DNA of 5,316 nucleotides from contig JAJQIE010000009.1 in assembly GCA_021199395.1 (NCBI GenBank), positions 1-5,316 of the forward strand, given 5' to 3'. The first letter of the stretch is position 1; every line of letters starts with the position of its first letter. The DNA comes from Lachnospiraceae bacterium (GTDB taxonomy: Bacteria; Bacillota; Clostridia; Lachnospirales; Lachnospiraceae). The notes under the pieces were generated by a model. It ran no database searches. It saw only the letters and a program-made list of their open reading frames with translations, and had not been told where the DNA came from. The translations under genes were made by a program, and so were the position numbers. Positions 5,270 through 5,316 of this stretch are shown one piece after another.

Positions 5270-5316
5270 TCACGGGGTGGGGATGGTATCTAAGGTGCCT
5301 GGCTCCTCATCTTTTG
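5270..5316. other. Non-LsrA sequence at the right edge, possible repeat or mobile-element end
   Basis: Homology to LsrA stops at about 5265. The last 47 bases include a G-rich stretch (5274-5287) and an imperfect palindrome GGTGCCTGGCTCC (5294-5306), with a single T-T mismatch in each half around a central T. Translated on either strand it gives peptides such as KVPGSSSF (plus) or KDEEPGT (minus). These feel familiar to me as recurring tails in clostridial genomes, but I cannot confirm that here. A short interspersed repeat, the end of an insertion element, or the natural LsrA linker with a nonsense mutation are all possible. Confidence 0.35.

Noticed and set aside
5272..5287. G-quadruplex in the G-rich stretch GGGGTGGGGATGG
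   Set aside because: Only two long G runs are present; at best a weak two-layer structure, with no gene context.

Overview
The window holds most of an autoinducer-2 (AI-2) uptake and processing operon of the lsr type. Everything credible is on the minus strand, so transcription runs from right to left. The gene order in transcription order is lsrA (only its second ATPase half), lsrC, lsrD, lsrB, lsrF. This is the enterobacterial lsrACDBF order. After lsrF come a possible 17-codon mini-ORF and the first 21 codons of a membrane protein that looks like an AEC-family (auxin efflux carrier type) transporter, cut by the left edge. No tRNA, rRNA or CRISPR array is visible. The longest gene-free stretch is 248 bases.

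The organism is most likely a Firmicute of the Clostridia, probably a gut Lachnospiraceae member. The reasons are strong Shine-Dalgarno sequences (AAGGAGG, GGAGGTGA), a clostridial-looking signal peptide on the binding protein, and moderate GC content. This is an inference from style, not a database match. No lsrK, lsrR, lsrG or luxS is visible.

The genes fit one pathway. LsrB binds AI-2 outside the cell, LsrC and LsrD form the membrane channel, and LsrA powers import. After phosphorylation by LsrK (not in the window), LsrF performs the last thiolysis, giving dihydroxyacetone phosphate and acetyl-CoA. lsrA/lsrC and lsrC/lsrD overlap by 4 and 8 bases. By contrast lsrB is flanked by two long leaders (149 and 248 bases) that contain hairpins and a tandem repeat, which suggests that lsrB and lsrF expression is set separately at the RNA level.

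Five points deserve a second look. (1) A five-unit 15-bp tandem repeat starts right after the lsrB stop codon and keeps a readable Phe-Lys-Ala-Glu-Ala frame. (2) lsrA has an in-frame TGA just before its second ATPase domain, and the sequence beyond it does not look like LsrA, so the gene may be broken by a repeat or mobile element. (3) LsrB lacks the lipobox expected in a Gram-positive binding protein and carries two substitutions in the AI-2 pocket. (4) The lsrD-lsrB spacer can form mutually exclusive hairpins. (5) An AEC transporter and a mini-ORF follow lsrF.
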